Source: Thalassospira mesophila
GTDB lineage: Bacteria > Pseudomonadota > Alphaproteobacteria > Rhodospirillales > Thalassospiraceae
DNA length: 64,000 bases
Reading direction: 5' to 3'
Assembly: GCF_002115755.1 (NCBI RefSeq)
Contig: NZ_JFKA01000003.1
Coordinates: 62,001-126,000 of the forward strand
Positions 54,511 through 63,283 of the stretch are shown piece by piece (position 1 is the stretch's first letter; every line of letters starts with the position of its first letter). The notes under the pieces are model-generated. The model worked only from the letters and a program-made list of their open reading frames with translations. It ran no database searches and was not told the origin of the DNA. The translations under genes were made by a program, and so were the position numbers.

Positions 54511-55071
54511 TTGACGGTAAGTGAGCGGGAAAAAATGGCGTCCGGTCAATGGTATCGGTGCCTGGACGATGAACTGGCTGAACTGCGAATGGTGGCACGC
54601 CGGGCGGTTTTTGCCCATAACACCACCCTGCCCGATGATCGCGGCAATATTACCCCCGATCTGTTTGCCGTGCTGGGCTCGTCCGCGCCCGATGCCCGCA
54701 TCGAAGTGCCGTTTCATTGTGCCTATGGCGGCAATATTCACCTTGGGGAACTGGTTTTTATCAATGCGGGCTGCACGTTTTTAGACAGTGCCGAAATACG
54801 CATTGGTGCTGGCAGCATGCTGGGCCCCAATGTGCAAATTTATTGCGCACAGCATCATAAAGACCCGGTTTTGCGCAAGGACGGGCTGGAAATTGCCCAC
54901 CCTGTGACCCTTGGGGAAAATGTGTGGGTGGGCGGCGGTGTGATTATTCTGGGTGGGGTTCGCGTTGGCGATGATGCCATCATCGGCGCCGGGGCGGTGG
55001 TAACCCGCGATGTGCCCGCCGGGGTTACCGTGGTTGGCAACCCCGCCCGCGAAATGTCCTTGCGGACCTGA
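54511..55071 (+). CDS. Maltose O-acetyltransferase-type hexapeptide transferase
   Basis: Left-handed beta-helix acetyltransferase of 186 aa, related to Maa/LacA/NodL sugar O-acetyltransferases. The start region TVSEREKMASGQWYRCLDDEL matches the family N-terminus (REKMASGQWY), and hexapeptide repeats run from about 60 to 175. The catalytic His is in YCAQHHKDP, and GENVWVGGGVIILGGV is the acetyl-CoA region. It starts at TTG 54511 with GGGGGAA 8-9 bases upstream; the earlier frame start at 54427 adds an unrelated stretch. A perfect terminator follows at 55171. The acceptor sugar is unknown. Confidence 0.85.
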   Translation: MTVSEREKMASGQWYRCLDDELAELRMVARRAVFAHNTTLPDDRGNITPDLFAVLGSSAPDARIEVPFHCAYGGNIHLGELVFINAGCTFLDSAEIRIGAGSMLGPNVQIYCAQHHKDPVLRKDGLEIAHPVTLGENVWVGGGVIILGGVRVGDDAIIGAGAVVTRDVPAGVTVVGNPAREMSLRT

Positions 55072-55170
55072 TACCACGCCATTACATGAATAACTCATGA
55101 AGGCTTGGTCAGGCGCGACCGCGCTGCGAAAGGCACGGGCGTTTGTGAAGCCCGCCCGCCGATGGAGGGG

Positions 55171-55200
55171 CTCGTTGATCGGTTTCGATCAACGAGTTTT
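55171..55200 (+). terminator. Terminator after the Maa-type gene
   Basis: A perfect 11-bp stem, CTCGTTGATCG with CGATCAACGAG, around a GTTT loop, is followed by TTTTAG. It lies between convergent genes, 100 bp past the Maa stop. Confidence 0.85.
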
Positions 55201-55221
55201 AGTATGACAGGGAATACGGGT

Positions 55222-55689
55222 TTACCGTCTGGTGCGCATCAGGGCGTCTACCGCGTCTTGATGCTGGCGCACAAATTCAACATTTTCCGGGTCGGTATTT
55301 GGTATTTTATCTTCGCCAACACGGGCGGCAACCGCACTATGGGCCATTGTCATGCTGGTGATCAGATAGTCGCGGGCGCTAAACCCGTTTTCCGATAACA
55401 ACGCCTTGATTTTGGGCTGGTTGTTAAGGTTTTCAACCATTTCGTCCAATGATTTTGGCTTTTTGGATTTCAGGTCATAGTCGGATTTATGGCTTTTGAT
55501 TTCGCTGACGACATTGCTCATACGGGTTAATTCATCGGCCGTCAGTTTATGCCCTGCAGTCGCCTTGGTAATATCCTCGCGAAGTGTGCTTTGGCTGTTT
55601 TGTGCTGCGGCAGGAAAACTGGTGGCAACGCCCATAAACAGGGTCAGTGCCAAGGCGACGATGCCTGCTTTTCCAGGGATTTTGAACAT
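55222..55689 (-). CDS. Secreted alpha-helical protein of unknown function
   Basis: A 155-aa protein. It has a clear signal peptide (about 1-29, hydrophobic VALALTLFMGVATSF, cleavage likely after PAAA). The mature part is charged and helical, with no cysteines and no family I recognise. The sequence DYLITSMTMAHSAVAARVGE near 103-122 suggests a small helical bundle. It is transcribed alone, facing the Maa-type gene. I can say only that it is probably periplasmic. Confidence 0.72.
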   Translation of the reverse strand: MFKIPGKAGIVALALTLFMGVATSFPAAAQNSQSTLREDITKATAGHKLTADELTRMSNVVSEIKSHKSDYDLKSKKPKSLDEMVENLNNQPKIKALLSENGFSARDYLITSMTMAHSAVAARVGEDKIPNTDPENVEFVRQHQDAVDALMRTRR

Positions 55690-55832
55690 AGTGGGTCTCC
55701 TGTCGTGGGCTTTGTATTGCGATAGTCTGTTAAGCTAGCGCGGATCTACAACCCTAATTTGACAACAATGTGGGCCGAGGTGCAAATACGCGTCCGCGAA
55801 CAAAGGCCATAGCAAATAAAACAGGGTGTGGG

Positions 55833-57077
55833 TTATTTGCCGATCCCGGCCTTGATTGCCAAACGGCGCAGCGGGCCGATATGGTTGATCGCGCAAAGCC
55901 CGGTATAGCGAAGGTCGCGCAAAAATTCGGGTTCGGCTATTGCCGCGCGGTTTAACAGGTCAATGCCGCCAACCCGGCCAATGGTTTTGGGCAATTGGCG
56001 GCGTTCCCAGTGATGCAACAACGCATCGCTGCCGATATCCTTGTTTTCAAGTTTCGCGAGATCAATCTGCTTTGCCAGTGTTTCGATGTCATGCAGGCTC
56101 ATATTTAAGCCCTGTGCGCCGATGGGCGGCACCACATGGGCGGTTTCGGCGATTAAGGCCAGGCGCGGGGCGGTTAAACGATGGGCAATTTGTGCGACCA
56201 TCGGCCAAACGGCGCGCGGCGTTATAATTTCAACCGGGCCAAACAGGTTCATGGTTTCGCGGGTTAGCTCGCTGGCAAGGGCGGCATCCTCCATTGCCTC
56301 AAGCTGCATTGCGCGGGCATGGGGCACCATCCACACCACCGACGAACAGGCTTTTCCATTATGGTCGGGCATGGGCACCAATGTCAGCGGGCCGCCGGAC
56401 CGATGGATTTCGGTTGAAATATTGTTATGCGCGGTTTCGTGCGATACGGCAAAAACCAGCGCATCCTGATCATAGGACCAGCGGTTAAACCGGATGCCGG
56501 CCAGATCGCGCAGGGTGGAATTGCGGCCATCGGCGGCCAAAACCAGCGCTGCGGTAAATTTTTGCCCGTCCGACAAGGTAATAATCGCCGGGCCGGGGCC
56601 CGCCGCAGTGGGCGGGGCGTAGCCGGTAACACGGCAGTTATTGATTAAACGAACATTATCCAGCGTGGCGATTTTGCGCAAAAGCGCAGCTTTGGCGGCA
56701 ATATTGGTGATGTTCCAGCCAAAATAGCCATCGCTGGTTTCGGCCCCGTCAAAATCGGCGGTTTCGCGCGGGGTGCGTTCAACGCCGCCGGCATCCACAA
56801 TCCGCATAACGCGCAATTGTGCGCCGCTGGCTTGCATGTCATCCCACACACCGGCATAGGTCAGGGTGTCGATGCCGGGTTTTAAAAATGCGGTGGTGCG
56901 CAGGTCGGGCATGGGGGCATCGTTGGCGGGGGGGCTTGCGGGGGTGTTAATGCCGGGCGATGTTTCCGCCGGTGCCGGGTCCACAATGACAATCTGGTGG
57001 CCATCGGCGGCAAGGCGTGCCGCAGCACTTAAGCCAGCGATACCGCCGCCAGCGATCAGGATTTCGGTTTCTTGCAT
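55833..57077 (-). CDS. UbiH/UbiF/COQ6-family FAD-dependent monooxygenase
   Basis: Flavin hydroxylase of the UbiH/VisC group, 414 aa. The FAD loop GGGIAGLSAA lies near 10-19, the middle motif LAADGRNSTLRD near 188, and the C-terminal AETAHVVPPIGAQGLNMSLHD (here AETAHVVPPIGAQ, then GLNMSLHD) holds the FAD phosphate and ribityl. This group hydroxylates ubiquinone precursors, so a role in coenzyme Q synthesis is likely. Which ring position is modified cannot be judged from sequence; Alphaproteobacteria also use the broad-specificity UbiL of this family. No other ubi gene is nearby. Confidence 0.85.
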   Translation of the reverse strand: MQETEILIAGGGIAGLSAAARLAADGHQIVIVDPAPAETSPGINTPASPPANDAPMPDLRTTAFLKPGIDTLTYAGVWDDMQASGAQLRVMRIVDAGGVERTPRETADFDGAETSDGYFGWNITNIAAKAALLRKIATLDNVRLINNCRVTGYAPPTAAGPGPAIITLSDGQKFTAALVLAADGRNSTLRDLAGIRFNRWSYDQDALVFAVSHETAHNNISTEIHRSGGPLTLVPMPDHNGKACSSVVWMVPHARAMQLEAMEDAALASELTRETMNLFGPVEIITPRAVWPMVAQIAHRLTAPRLALIAETAHVVPPIGAQGLNMSLHDIETLAKQIDLAKLENKDIGSDALLHHWERRQLPKTIGRVGGIDLLNRAAIAEPEFLRDLRYTGLCAINHIGPLRRLAIKAGIGK

Positions 57078-57260
57078 TATCTGTCCACCCGTTATGCCGG
57101 TAATCTTTCGTTAGCTGATATATAGAACGCTTTGGCGGTGGGGCAAAGTCTTCGATAACGGCCTTTGGGTGTGAAAACCTGCCATGCAGGGCAATGGGTT
57201 GTGCAAAGCTGCGGTTTTGGCCATGCTCGGGCCGGTTTTGGTATTGGATAGGAAAAAGAC

Positions 57261-57584
57261 ATGGCGGCGTGGCTGTTTTTGATTTGCGCAATCGGCCTGG
57301 AAGTCGCGGGCACGGTAAGCCTGAAATTTTCCGACGGGTTTAGCGACTGGCGTTTTACCACGCTGACGCTGGCTCTTTATGGCATCAGTTTCTGGATGTT
57401 ATCGATTACCTTGCGCACCCTGCCGGTCAGCACGGCCTATGCTATTTGGTCGGGCCTGGGAACGGCGGCGATTGCGTTAATCGGCATGATGTTTTTCAAG
57501 GAACCGGTAACCCTGATCAAGGGGGTTTTCCTGCTTATGATTATTGGCGGGGTTGCCGGGCTGAATGTGGTTGGCAAGCATTAA
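57261..57584 (+). CDS. SMR family multidrug efflux protein
   Basis: Four-helix small multidrug resistance transporter of 107 aa. The essential membrane glutamate is in LEVAGTVSLKFSDGF (Glu13), and STAYAIWSGLGTAAIALIG carries the conserved Tyr and Trp. FFKEPVT precedes helix four. It works as an antiparallel dimer exporting cations such as quaternary ammonium compounds or guanidinium. It ends 2 bp before the convergent LysE-type gene. Confidence 0.9.
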   Translation: MAAWLFLICAIGLEVAGTVSLKFSDGFSDWRFTTLTLALYGISFWMLSITLRTLPVSTAYAIWSGLGTAAIALIGMMFFKEPVTLIKGVFLLMIIGGVAGLNVVGKH

Positions 57585-57586
57585 AG

Positions 57587-58186
57587 CTAAAACAGCCATA
57601 TCGGAATAACCGACGCAGCAAGCAGGCTGCCCAAAAAGATATTAAGCACTTTCCATTGTGTTTCCGACTTTAATAATCGCGCCATAACAACGCCTGTGCT
57701 GCACCATAAAGTTAAGGAAACGATGGCCGAAAGGCCAAAGGCCGCGCCAAGCCAGGATGCCAGATTGACCGGGTTCGGGATCAGGGTGGAAAAGGATGCC
57801 GCGGCCCCCATTGTCATCGCCCAACCCTTGGGGTTAAGCCATAAAAGCCCCATGCCGCCCCAAAAGCTGACCGGGTTGGCAAGTTGTGTGTTTTGGGGTG
57901 GGCGACCTTTACGCGCAATGGCAAAAGCCAGCCACAACAGATAGGCCGTTCCGACAATTTTTAACCCCAAATGCAAGGCCGGGCTTGCCAGCACCAAACT
58001 TGCCAACCCACCTGCTGCAGCTGCTGCAAGGCTTGCCATGCCAAAGGCAATGCCAAATATCATGGGGAAGGACCGTGCCAGCCCATATTGCAGGCCCGAT
58101 GCCGTTGCCAGCGTGGTGGCCCCGCCGGGTGATATGGCCGCGACAAGGGTGAAAAGGGCCAGCGGACCAAGGGTATCAAGCATCAT
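57587..58186 (-). CDS. LysE family exporter
   Basis: Amino-acid exporter of 199 aa with about six helices and the LysE/RhtB motif ISPGGATTLATASGLQYG at the first helix. GLLWLNPKGWAMTMG is the middle motif. The frame runs back to 58624, overlapping the divergent LysR gene, but ATG 58186 (or the adjacent 58183) gives the family N-terminus. It is divergent from a LysR regulator, the classical LysE-LysG arrangement in which the regulator senses the exported amino acid. The substrate is unknown. Confidence 0.87.
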   Translation of the reverse strand: MMLDTLGPLALFTLVAAISPGGATTLATASGLQYGLARSFPMIFGIAFGMASLAAAAAGGLASLVLASPALHLGLKIVGTAYLLWLAFAIARKGRPPQNTQLANPVSFWGGMGLLWLNPKGWAMTMGAAASFSTLIPNPVNLASWLGAAFGLSAIVSLTLWCSTGVVMARLLKSETQWKVLNIFLGSLLAASVIPIWLF

Positions 58187-58280
58187 GATCGTCGTTCCGG
58201 TATCTGTGCCAAGGGGAGGCGGTTCGTCGATCAGACACCGGAGCGATAAATTAAGAAAGGCAATGTTTGTAATGAGCGAC

Positions 58281-58295
58281 ATTACATAATATAAT
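58281..58295. promoter_or_regulatory. T-N11-A dyad, candidate LysR site
   Basis: ATTA-CATAATA-TAAT, a 15-bp dyad with the LysR T-N11-A form, lies 6 bp before the LysR ATG in the divergent gap. Confidence 0.45.
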
Positions 58296-58301
58296 GCTGG
58301 C

Positions 58302-59177
58302 ATGGTTGGAAATCTTGATACCGCATTAATTCGTACATTTATCACGGTTGCTGACAAGGCCAGTATGACAGCGGCGGCCGCGACCCTGCATTTAACGCAG
58401 GGTGCTGTCAGCCAGCAAGTTCGGCGGTTGGAAGATGTGTTGGGCGCATCTTTGTTTGAGCGTGACCGGCGCGGGTTGCGTTTAACTGCGGCAGGCGAAC
58501 GTTTATTTGGCCGCGCCAGGCAAATTCTGGCACTTAATGATGAAATCTGGGCGGAAATGACCGGCGATGTCGAACGGGGCAAGGTGCGGCTTGGGGTGCC
58601 GTTTGATCTGGTGGGCAAGGGCATTGCACCGGTTTTAAAAAGCTATAACGCGGCTTTTTCGCAGGTGGAATTATCGCTGATTTGTGCCGCCTCGCCGGAT
58701 TTGAAAAACGCCCTTGCGGCCGGTGAAATTGACATTGCCCTGATCGAGGAACCGGTTCGCGACCAGCCCGGCGGGGAATGTTTGCGCATTGAACGGCTGG
58801 TTTGGGTGGGGGCCAAGGGCGGCACCGCACGGGCCAGGCGCCCGTTGCCGGTATCCATGGTTAGCCAGACCTGTGCCTTTCGCCCCGTCGTTTTCGAGGC
58901 GCTTGAAACCCGAAATTTGCCGTGGCGCACCGTGTTTGAAAGCGGAAATATCGAGGCAACGGCAGTAACCGTGCGCACCGATATGGCAGTAACGGCGTGG
59001 CTGGCGGCAACGGTGCCCGATGATCTGGCAATTATTACCGACGACCGTGAATTGCCGCCATTGCCAGCATTTTCAATTAACATGTATTGGGCGCAAGAAA
59101 GTGCGGCACCGGCCATTCGCGCCCTGGCCAATCATATGCGCAATCATCTGTTTGGCGGCGACGGCAGGCGTTCGTGA
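58302..59177 (+). CDS. LysR family regulator of the LysE-type exporter
   Basis: A 291-aa LysR-type regulator. The helix-turn-helix SMTAAAATLHLTQGAVSQQVRRLE (key residues ATLHLTQGAVSQQVRRLE) is at about 22-45, and LGASLFERDRRGLRLT follows. The ligand domain runs from about 90. It is divergent from the exporter gene with a T-N11-A dyad between, so it probably activates the exporter when its amino acid is in excess. Confidence 0.87.
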   Translation: MVGNLDTALIRTFITVADKASMTAAAATLHLTQGAVSQQVRRLEDVLGASLFERDRRGLRLTAAGERLFGRARQILALNDEIWAEMTGDVERGKVRLGVPFDLVGKGIAPVLKSYNAAFSQVELSLICAASPDLKNALAAGEIDIALIEEPVRDQPGGECLRIERLVWVGAKGGTARARRPLPVSMVSQTCAFRPVVFEALETRNLPWRTVFESGNIEATAVTVRTDMAVTAWLAATVPDDLAIITDDRELPPLPAFSINMYWAQESAAPAIRALANHMRNHLFGGDGRRS

Positions 59178-59273
59178 CGGATGGTAATTTGAACGACACA
59201 GCGTTTTAAATATCAACAGGCAGGAAATGCATCCTGCCTGTTGATATTGTTGTTTAATTTTGGCGGGTCAGCG

Positions 59274-59738
59274 TCAGGCGACTTCAAAAACGCCGTCAAT
59301 TTCAACAGCCACACCCAACGGCAGCGATGCCACGCCAACGGCGGAACGGGCATGTTTGCCAGCATCACCAAAAATTTCCACCATCGTGTCGGACGCACCA
59401 TTTACGACCTTGGGCTGGTCGGTAAAATCGGGGGCGGAATTAACAAAGGCGTTGAGTTTGACAACGCGGATAACGTTATCAAGGTCGCCAATGGCGGCGC
59501 GCAATTGTGCTACCAGGTTTAGCGCGCACAAACGTGCCGCTTTCTGGCCGTCTTCCACGCCATATTCCTTGCCCAGTTTGCCAATGAATTTCAGTTCGCC
59601 ATTTTCCATGGTGATCTGGCCGGAAATATTCACAAGGTTGCCCGAACGGACATACGGCAAATAATTTGCCACGGGCGCATTGGCCTGGGGCAGGGTGATG
59701 CCAAGTTCGCCAAGGCGGGCTTCGATTTTACCAGACAT
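59274..59738 (-). CDS. RidA family protein
   Basis: RidA/YjgF/YER057c/UK114 family of small trimeric deaminases, 154 aa. Classical RidA hydrolyses reactive enamine/imine products of PLP enzymes such as threonine dehydratase. The SGKIEARLGELGITLPQ start places it in the longer subgroup with YLPYVRSGNLVNISGQ, and VKLNAFVNSAPDF is the C-terminal signature. The subgroup's exact activity may differ from RidA proper. It is on the minus strand alone, with divergent promoters shared with the DMT transporter. Confidence 0.88.
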   Translation of the reverse strand: MSGKIEARLGELGITLPQANAPVANYLPYVRSGNLVNISGQITMENGELKFIGKLGKEYGVEDGQKAARLCALNLVAQLRAAIGDLDNVIRVVKLNAFVNSAPDFTDQPKVVNGASDTMVEIFGDAGKHARSAVGVASLPLGVAVEIDGVFEVA

Positions 59739-59953
59739 GATTGTTTCCTTTGCAGTCAGGGCGTGTTTTAGGTGTGTTTGCGTAATCTATCGGTCTTGGC
59801 GGGTAAACAAAACCATTTCTTTGTGTGAAATGGTGCCCGGTTTCGCGCCCGTTTCAGCATTGTTCTAAATTGCTCATTTGTAATTTGCCGATTTCGCGTG
59901 CAGAAAGCCGGTAGAGAAACAAAAACAGATGATAACGGGTGGGGAAACGGACA

Positions 59954-60859
59954 ATGACGGGTGCGACAAAATGGCTGGACCGGGTGCATGGCGGATGGCT
60001 GGCCTTGCTGGGCATTACGATTTTAAGCCCCGATGCCCTGTTGATCCGGTTGATCAAGGCGGACGATATGACAACGGCCTTTTGGCGGTTGTTGATATTG
60101 GGGGCAACCCTGATGGCGGCGGCGGCATGGCGCGGCGCCCGGGCACGCCAGCCTTTGTGGCAGGCCATTTGCCCGCGCAAGGATGAAATTCTGGCCGGAA
60201 TATTTTATGGCGGCACCAGTGCCTGTTTTATTTTATCGATCAAAAATACCGATGCCGCCAATACCCTGGTCATCATTGCGGCCACCCCGCTGATCAGCGG
60301 CTTGATCGGGGCCTTTTTGTTCAAGCGCAAACAGCCAATGCGGACCTGGGTGGCATCGATTGTGGTGTTTGCCGCACTGGCCATTATTGTGGGTAACGGG
60401 CTGGGTGGTGCGCATATGCTGGGCGACGTTCTGGCATTGGGCACGGCATTGTGCATGGCGTGTTATTTCAATGTGCTTGGCGCACGAATTGCTGTTGATA
60501 CTGTTCGTGCGATGATGGTTGGGGCTTTGCTGGTCGCAATATGCGTTGCACCTGCTGCACACCCGCTGATGCTGTTTCCGTGGGATCCTTTATGGCTGAT
60601 TTTGCTGGGCTGTCTGGTTTTGCCGTTGTCATTTACCTTTATTTCAATGGGGGCTAAACGCATCCCGGCGGCTGAGGTCGGCCTGATCATGCTGACCGAG
60701 GCGATTTTGGGCTCGGGGCTGGTGTGGCTGTTTATGGGCGAGGTGCCCTCATCGACCACCCTGATCGCCGGTGCCGTGGTGATTGTGACACTGGCAACGC
60801 ATAGTGCGCTGGCATTGTATGGCCGCAAACGCAAACGCGATTTGGCGGCACAGATCTGA
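59954..60859 (+). CDS. DMT family (EamA) transporter
   Basis: Inner-membrane transporter of 301 aa with about ten helices in two EamA repeats. The first repeat includes SPDALLIRLIKADDMTTAFWRLLI (key residues ADDMTTAFWR) and the second LTEAILGSGLVWLFMGEVPS. Short basic patches mark the loops. ATG 59954 is chosen over an in-frame GTG at 59939; GGGGAAACGG lies 5-14 bases upstream. Metabolite or drug export is typical of the family, and the substrate is unknown. Confidence 0.87.
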   Translation: MTGATKWLDRVHGGWLALLGITILSPDALLIRLIKADDMTTAFWRLLILGATLMAAAAWRGARARQPLWQAICPRKDEILAGIFYGGTSACFILSIKNTDAANTLVIIAATPLISGLIGAFLFKRKQPMRTWVASIVVFAALAIIVGNGLGGAHMLGDVLALGTALCMACYFNVLGARIAVDTVRAMMVGALLVAICVAPAAHPLMLFPWDPLWLILLGCLVLPLSFTFISMGAKRIPAAEVGLIMLTEAILGSGLVWLFMGEVPSSTTLIAGAVVIVTLATHSALALYGRKRKRDLAAQI

Positions 60860-61073
60860 CGTTATTTACCATGCGCTCTGCACCGTGATATGCCCCGATC
60901 CGCGATAACGGGCGCCGACTTTCAGGCGGTTGTGATGATTTCATCGGGGCGTTTCAGCTTGCTGTCAGGAAGCCGCGTTAGGGTGCGTCTGCCCCTGATC
61001 GTGTAAGACCAATTTCAACACGCATTGCAGGGGTTTGATCCCTTGTTGTGTGATTGTTAGAAAGGTAACGCGA

Positions 61074-62744
61074 TTGAAAACCCCCGTTTTAATCCGCGTT
61101 CGGGCGCTGACATTTGTTTTTGTCCTGTCGTTGTATTTTGCTTTTGTTCTTAATTTTGCGCTATTGCGCCATTTTTACGAGATCCTGTCCGCACTTGATA
61201 ATTTCAGCATCGGTTTTGCCATTTCAATTCCGCTGGTGCTGATCGCGGCGTTAAACTTTGTTTTTATTCCGTTTTCATCGCGCTACACCCTGAAACCGTT
61301 TTTTGTGCTGGTGTTGATCACGGGGGCGATGGTCAGTTTTGCGATGGTCAAATACCGCATCGTTTTTGACCGCGCGATGATCCAGAATGTGTTTGAAACC
61401 AACAGCCGCGAAGCCGGTTCCTATGTGAATGCCCATTCGATTGCGATGGTGGTTCTGATGGGGGTGGTGCCTGCCATTTTGATCATGTTCGTACAGGTCA
61501 TTCCGGCGGAACGCTGGTACAAAGGGCTATTGCACCGCGTTGGCGCGATGGTGTGTTTCTTGGTCGTTGTCGCCGGGTTTGTTGGTTTTTATTATCAGGA
61601 TTATGCCTCGGTCGGGCGCAATAACCGCGAACTGGCCAAGGAAGTGGTGCCGGAAAACTATATCGCCAGCACCATCAAATTTGTCAAACGCCGCTATCTG
61701 GCCTCAAAAGTGCCATTTAAAACCATTGGCGATGATGCCCATCAGCTAAGCCGGGCCAGCACGGCCAAACCAAAACTGTTTTTTCTGGTGATTGGTGAAA
61801 CGGCGCGCGCGGCAAATTATGCTGTAAATGGTTATGACCGCGCGACAAACCCGTTCACCAGCAAGATTGATAATCTGGTTTCGTTTCAAAATGTGCGTTC
61901 GTGTGGCACCGCCACGGCCATTTCTGTGCCCTGCATGTTTTCGCCCGACAATCGTGACGGGTTTGATACCGACCGGGCGCGCAACAGCGAAGGTTTGCTT
62001 GATGTTGTGCATAAGGCGGGCGTGTCTGTTTTCTGGAAAGAAAATGACGATGGCTGCAAGGGCGTTTGTAATCGTATTCCGCATATGACCCTGAACCCGG
62101 CAGATTACCCCGATTTGTGCGAGGGGAATTCCTGCCATGATGAAGCGATGCTGCGCAATATCGACCAGCAAATCGCCGACATGAAGGGCAATGGCGATAA
62201 ACTGGTGGGGCTGCATCTGATTGGCAGCCACGGGCCGACCTATTTTAAACGTTATCCCGATGCCTTTCGCACCTTTACCCCGGATTGTCCGCGTAGCGAT
62301 ATCGAGAATTGCAGCCACGAAGAACTGGTCAATTCCTATGACAATACCATTCGCTATACCGATTATGTGGTTTCGCAACTGGTGGCAAAACTGGCCAGCT
62401 ATCAGGACCGTTATGATACGGGGTTGATTTACTTGTCCGATCATGGCGAGTCGCTGGGGGAAATGGGGATTTACCTGCACGGCACGCCCTATCGTTTTGC
62501 CCCCGACGAACAAACCCACGTTCCGTTTCAAATGTGGTTGTCAGACGGGTTTGCCCGCGACCAGAAGATCGATATGAAATGTCTGAATAAAATTGGCCAA
62601 AACGGCACCTATTCGCAGGACAATATCTTTTCGACGATATTGGGGGCGTTTAACGTGCAAACCGGCCTTTATCACAAAAAACAGGACATTTTTGCCGATT
62701 GTCAAAGCGCTGACATGGCAGGCCGCACGACCGTTATACAATAA
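61074..62744 (+). CDS. eptA: Phosphoethanolamine transferase (EptA-like)
   Basis: Inner-membrane enzyme that moves phosphoethanolamine from phosphatidylethanolamine to lipid A; 556 aa from the chosen start. Five N-terminal helices (about 10-175) are followed by a periplasmic sulfatase-fold domain. The metal residue is in FLVIGETARA (Glu242), and the nucleophile Thr279 is in SCGTATAISVPCMFS, near the E. coli Thr280. LSDHGESLGEMGIYLHG holds the last ligands, and paired cysteines follow in the domain. It starts at TTG 61074 with AAAGG about 10 bases upstream; the frame also opens at TTG 61035. Such enzymes lower lipid A charge and protect against cationic peptides. Confidence 0.9.
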   Translation: MKTPVLIRVRALTFVFVLSLYFAFVLNFALLRHFYEILSALDNFSIGFAISIPLVLIAALNFVFIPFSSRYTLKPFFVLVLITGAMVSFAMVKYRIVFDRAMIQNVFETNSREAGSYVNAHSIAMVVLMGVVPAILIMFVQVIPAERWYKGLLHRVGAMVCFLVVVAGFVGFYYQDYASVGRNNRELAKEVVPENYIASTIKFVKRRYLASKVPFKTIGDDAHQLSRASTAKPKLFFLVIGETARAANYAVNGYDRATNPFTSKIDNLVSFQNVRSCGTATAISVPCMFSPDNRDGFDTDRARNSEGLLDVVHKAGVSVFWKENDDGCKGVCNRIPHMTLNPADYPDLCEGNSCHDEAMLRNIDQQIADMKGNGDKLVGLHLIGSHGPTYFKRYPDAFRTFTPDCPRSDIENCSHEELVNSYDNTIRYTDYVVSQLVAKLASYQDRYDTGLIYLSDHGESLGEMGIYLHGTPYRFAPDEQTHVPFQMWLSDGFARDQKIDMKCLNKIGQNGTYSQDNIFSTILGAFNVQTGLYHKKQDIFADCQSADMAGRTTVIQ

Positions 62745-62755
62745 TTTAAATCGCT

Positions 62756-62803
62756 GGTGACACAGTGCGCACGTTGATTTTCTGTGTTGGTTGCTGTGTC
62801 ACC
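62756..62803. repeat. Inverted repeat between eptA-type and yjbQ-type genes
   Basis: GGTGACACAG and CTGTGTCACC form a perfect 10-bp inverted repeat with a 28-bp spacer between convergent genes. It may be a bidirectional terminator, but the T-rich tail is not continuous. Confidence 0.5.
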
Positions 62804-62847
62804 TGCTTATATTTTGTGGCGATGGCCTGCCTTTGTGCAACGGCGTT

Positions 62848-63267
62848 TTATGTGCCGATAACATGAAGGTGAATATGGCGGCGATGCGGGGCATTGCGAT
62901 GTTCAAACAGGTAAATGCCCTGCCATGTTCCCAAAACAGCCCGCCCGTTTTGCACCGGGATCGATAGCGATACATTGGTCAGAGCGGCACGAATATGGGC
63001 TGGCATATCGTCTGGCCCTTCGCAGGTATGGCGATAAAGTCCCGGGTCTTCGGCCACCAGGCGTTTGAAAAACATTTGCAGATCGTGCTGCACATCAGGG
63101 TCGGCGTTTTCCTGTATCGTCAGGCTGGCTGATGTATGGGCACAAAACACGGTTAGCAACCCGTTCTGGATGGCGCACTGATCGAGCCAGCTTTCGACCC
63201 TGTGGGTAAATTCACTCAGGCCTTGGCCGTGTGTGCGAATTTCAAGTCGGGTTTGATGTTGCTGCAA
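62848..63267 (-). CDS. YjbQ family protein (UPF0047)
   Basis: A 139-aa YjbQ/UPF0047 protein. The active-site signature HTSASLTIQENADPDVQHDL (about 44-63) with His44 is intact, and GTWQGIYLFEHRN near the end completes the pocket. Some members have weak thiamine-phosphate-synthase activity, but the real function is unsettled. It starts 16 bp after the stop of the dioxygenase-like gene on the same strand and is probably cotranscribed with it. Confidence 0.88.
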   Translation of the reverse strand: MQQHQTRLEIRTHGQGLSEFTHRVESWLDQCAIQNGLLTVFCAHTSASLTIQENADPDVQHDLQMFFKRLVAEDPGLYRHTCEGPDDMPAHIRAALTNVSLSIPVQNGRAVLGTWQGIYLFEHRNAPHRRHIHLHVIGT

Positions 63268-63283
63268 AACGCCCCTTTCGGTT

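Noticed and set aside
60860-60980. Short minus-strand frame ending in HITVQSAW before a TAA
   Set aside because: Only about 24 codons after a TGA and with no start. It may be a remnant of a gene end, but there is too little to support a call.
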